Source: Betaproteobacteria bacterium
GTDB lineage: Bacteria > Pseudomonadota > Gammaproteobacteria > Burkholderiales > Burkholderiaceae_E
Direction: 5' to 3'
Length of the DNA: 9,602 nucleotides
Assembly: GCA_016868095.1 (NCBI GenBank)
Contig: VGHV01000070.1
Coordinates: 1 to 9,602 of the forward strand
A model generated the notes under the pieces. It was not told the DNA's origin. It searched no databases and saw only the letters and a list, made by a program, of their open reading frames with translations. The translations under genes were made by a program, and so were the position numbers. The stretch's first letter is position 1; each line of letters opens with the position of its first letter. Below, piece after piece: positions 8,643 through 9,602 of the stretch.

Positions 8643-9602
8643 TGCGCCAAAGACTGCTGGCCGCTTTGTGCGGGCGCAGCCTTTAAACGCTTGAGCAATC
8701 CACCCAGAATCCCTTCGGGCATAAAAATAATGAAGAGAACCAGCAATAAACCGTAAATCAACTGGTCAATGCCGTGGATATCGTTTCCGACCAGAATTCT
8801 CAAGCCCTCAGAAAGCATTAACAAGAAGACCGCACCAAACGTGGGTCCAAGCAAAATAAACATGCCTCCTGCGATGGCGCCAAACACCATTTGCAGCGAG
8901 ATACTGATCCCCGACACCGTCTCCGGTGAGATATAGAGCTGATACTGGGCATACAAGACGCCACCAATGCAAGTCATCACCGCCGATAGCACGGTGATTT
9001 GGAGTTTGGAACGATTAACCGGAATGCCCACCGAGGCTGCGGCATCTTCTTCATCGCTGATTGCCTGAAGCGCAAGGCGGGTCATGCTGCGGTCCACCTG
9101 ATGCCACACCCAAAGCGCCATCAGCCAAAAGGCAAGCATGATGTAGAACCAGACAAGCTTGCTGTCAAACTGCAAGGCCATCAAGGAATAAGACTCGCCA
9201 CCGCCCAAGGCCGACTTGGGCGTGATACCAAGTGAGCCCCCGGTTTGTTCGCGAAGCGCGACAATCACCAGGCGTACAACCTCGGAAAGTGCCAAGGTGA
9301 CCAAGGCGAAGTAATGGCCGACGATCTTGAAACGAAAACACGGGTAGCCGATGATCACCGCAAGCACCACCGTGGCGACCACGCCAATCAGCGCCCCAAT
9401 CCAAGGCGACAAGCCCCAAAGATTCCAGCAAAGAACCACCGAGTAAGCACCGACGCCCAGAAAGGCGCCATGGCCAAAGCTCACCATGCCCAAGCGACCC
9501 ATGATCGCCCAACTGGTGTAGATGTAGCCCCAAAGGGCTGCCATCACCATTAAGTGCAAAGGATACTTACCAAGACCTGCCCATGGTATGAGCACGACCA
9601 CA
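8633..9602 (-). CDS. livM: Branched-chain amino acid ABC transporter permease LivM (5' end outside window)
   Basis: LivM is one of the two membrane permeases of high-affinity leucine/isoleucine/valine-type (HAAT family) uptake systems, pairing with LivH and the ATPases LivG/LivF. The frame is open to the right edge and gives 322 readable residues. Features are many membrane helices, the motif GMVSFGHGAFLGVGAYS near residue 39, GHYFALVTLALSEVVRLV, TGGSLGIT, and the cytoplasmic coupling loop ALQAISDEEDAAASVGIPVNRSKLQITVLSA near 177-207, followed by GGVLYAQYQLYISPETVSGISIS and LLGPTFGAVFLLMLSEGLR. A GTG at 9601 is the first codon in frame, but I do not take it as the start because LivM proteins normally have more sequence before the first helix. 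The real start is probably upstream. The substrate may be amino acids or related amides/acids; the family is used broadly. The stop lies inside the 18-bp tandem repeat. Confidence 0.92.
   Translation of the reverse strand, partial: VVVLIPWAGLGKYPLHLMVMAALWGYIYTSWAIMGRLGMVSFGHGAFLGVGAYSVVLCWNLWGLSPWIGALIGVVATVVLAVIIGYPCFRFKIVGHYFALVTLALSEVVRLVIVALREQTGGSLGITPKSALGGGESYSLMALQFDSKLVWFYIMLAFWLMALWVWHQVDRSMTRLALQAISDEEDAAASVGIPVNRSKLQITVLSAVMTCIGGVLYAQYQLYISPETVSGISISLQMVFGAIAGGMFILLGPTFGAVFLLMLSEGLRILVGNDIHGIDQLIYGLLLVLFIIFMPEGILGGLLKRLKAAPAQSGQQSLAQRS

Overview
The window is a chromosomal housekeeping segment from a betaproteobacterium, most likely a member of the Burkholderiales. The evidence is protein similarity judged by eye (MreB, GatA, RodA and PBP2 read like Burkholderiales versions) and the gene order: gatCA(B) divergent from mreBCD-mrdA-rodA, an arrangement known from Bordetella/Burkholderia-type genomes. 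The genus cannot be fixed from the sequence alone. DNA is moderately GC-rich and almost entirely coding; the longest gap between genes is 116 bp.

Left part (1-1782, minus strand): gatC and gatA encode two subunits of the GatCAB amidotransferase, which converts misacylated Glu-tRNAGln and/or Asp-tRNAAsn to the correct amide form. The window cuts off at what looks like the overlapping gatA stop and gatB start, so the third subunit should lie just outside.

Middle part (1843-7485, plus strand): a compact operon-like run mreB-mreC-mreD-mrdA-rodA. These genes build the rod-shape elongation machine (elongasome): MreB is the actin-like filament, MreC and MreD link it to the periplasmic enzymes, RodA polymerises glycan strands and PBP2 (mrdA) cross-links them. 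All have their expected motifs and near-normal lengths. Gaps within the run are 2 to 58 bp, so co-transcription is likely. gatC and mreB share a 60-bp divergent start region.

Right part (7500-9602, minus strand): a PIG3-type NAD(P)H:quinone oxidoreductase lies convergent to rodA with only 14 bp between them. Upstream of it is the 3' portion of livM, a branched-chain amino acid ABC transporter permease whose start is beyond the window. Between livM and the oxidoreductase is a five-copy 18-bp tandem repeat, which also contains the livM stop codon; it is the clearest unexplained structure here.

I see no mobile element, CRISPR array, RNA gene, phage gene or undescribed multi-gene system. The points worth a second look are small: the tandem array, a perfect 12-bp palindrome at the mreC stop, and a highly charged MreC tail.
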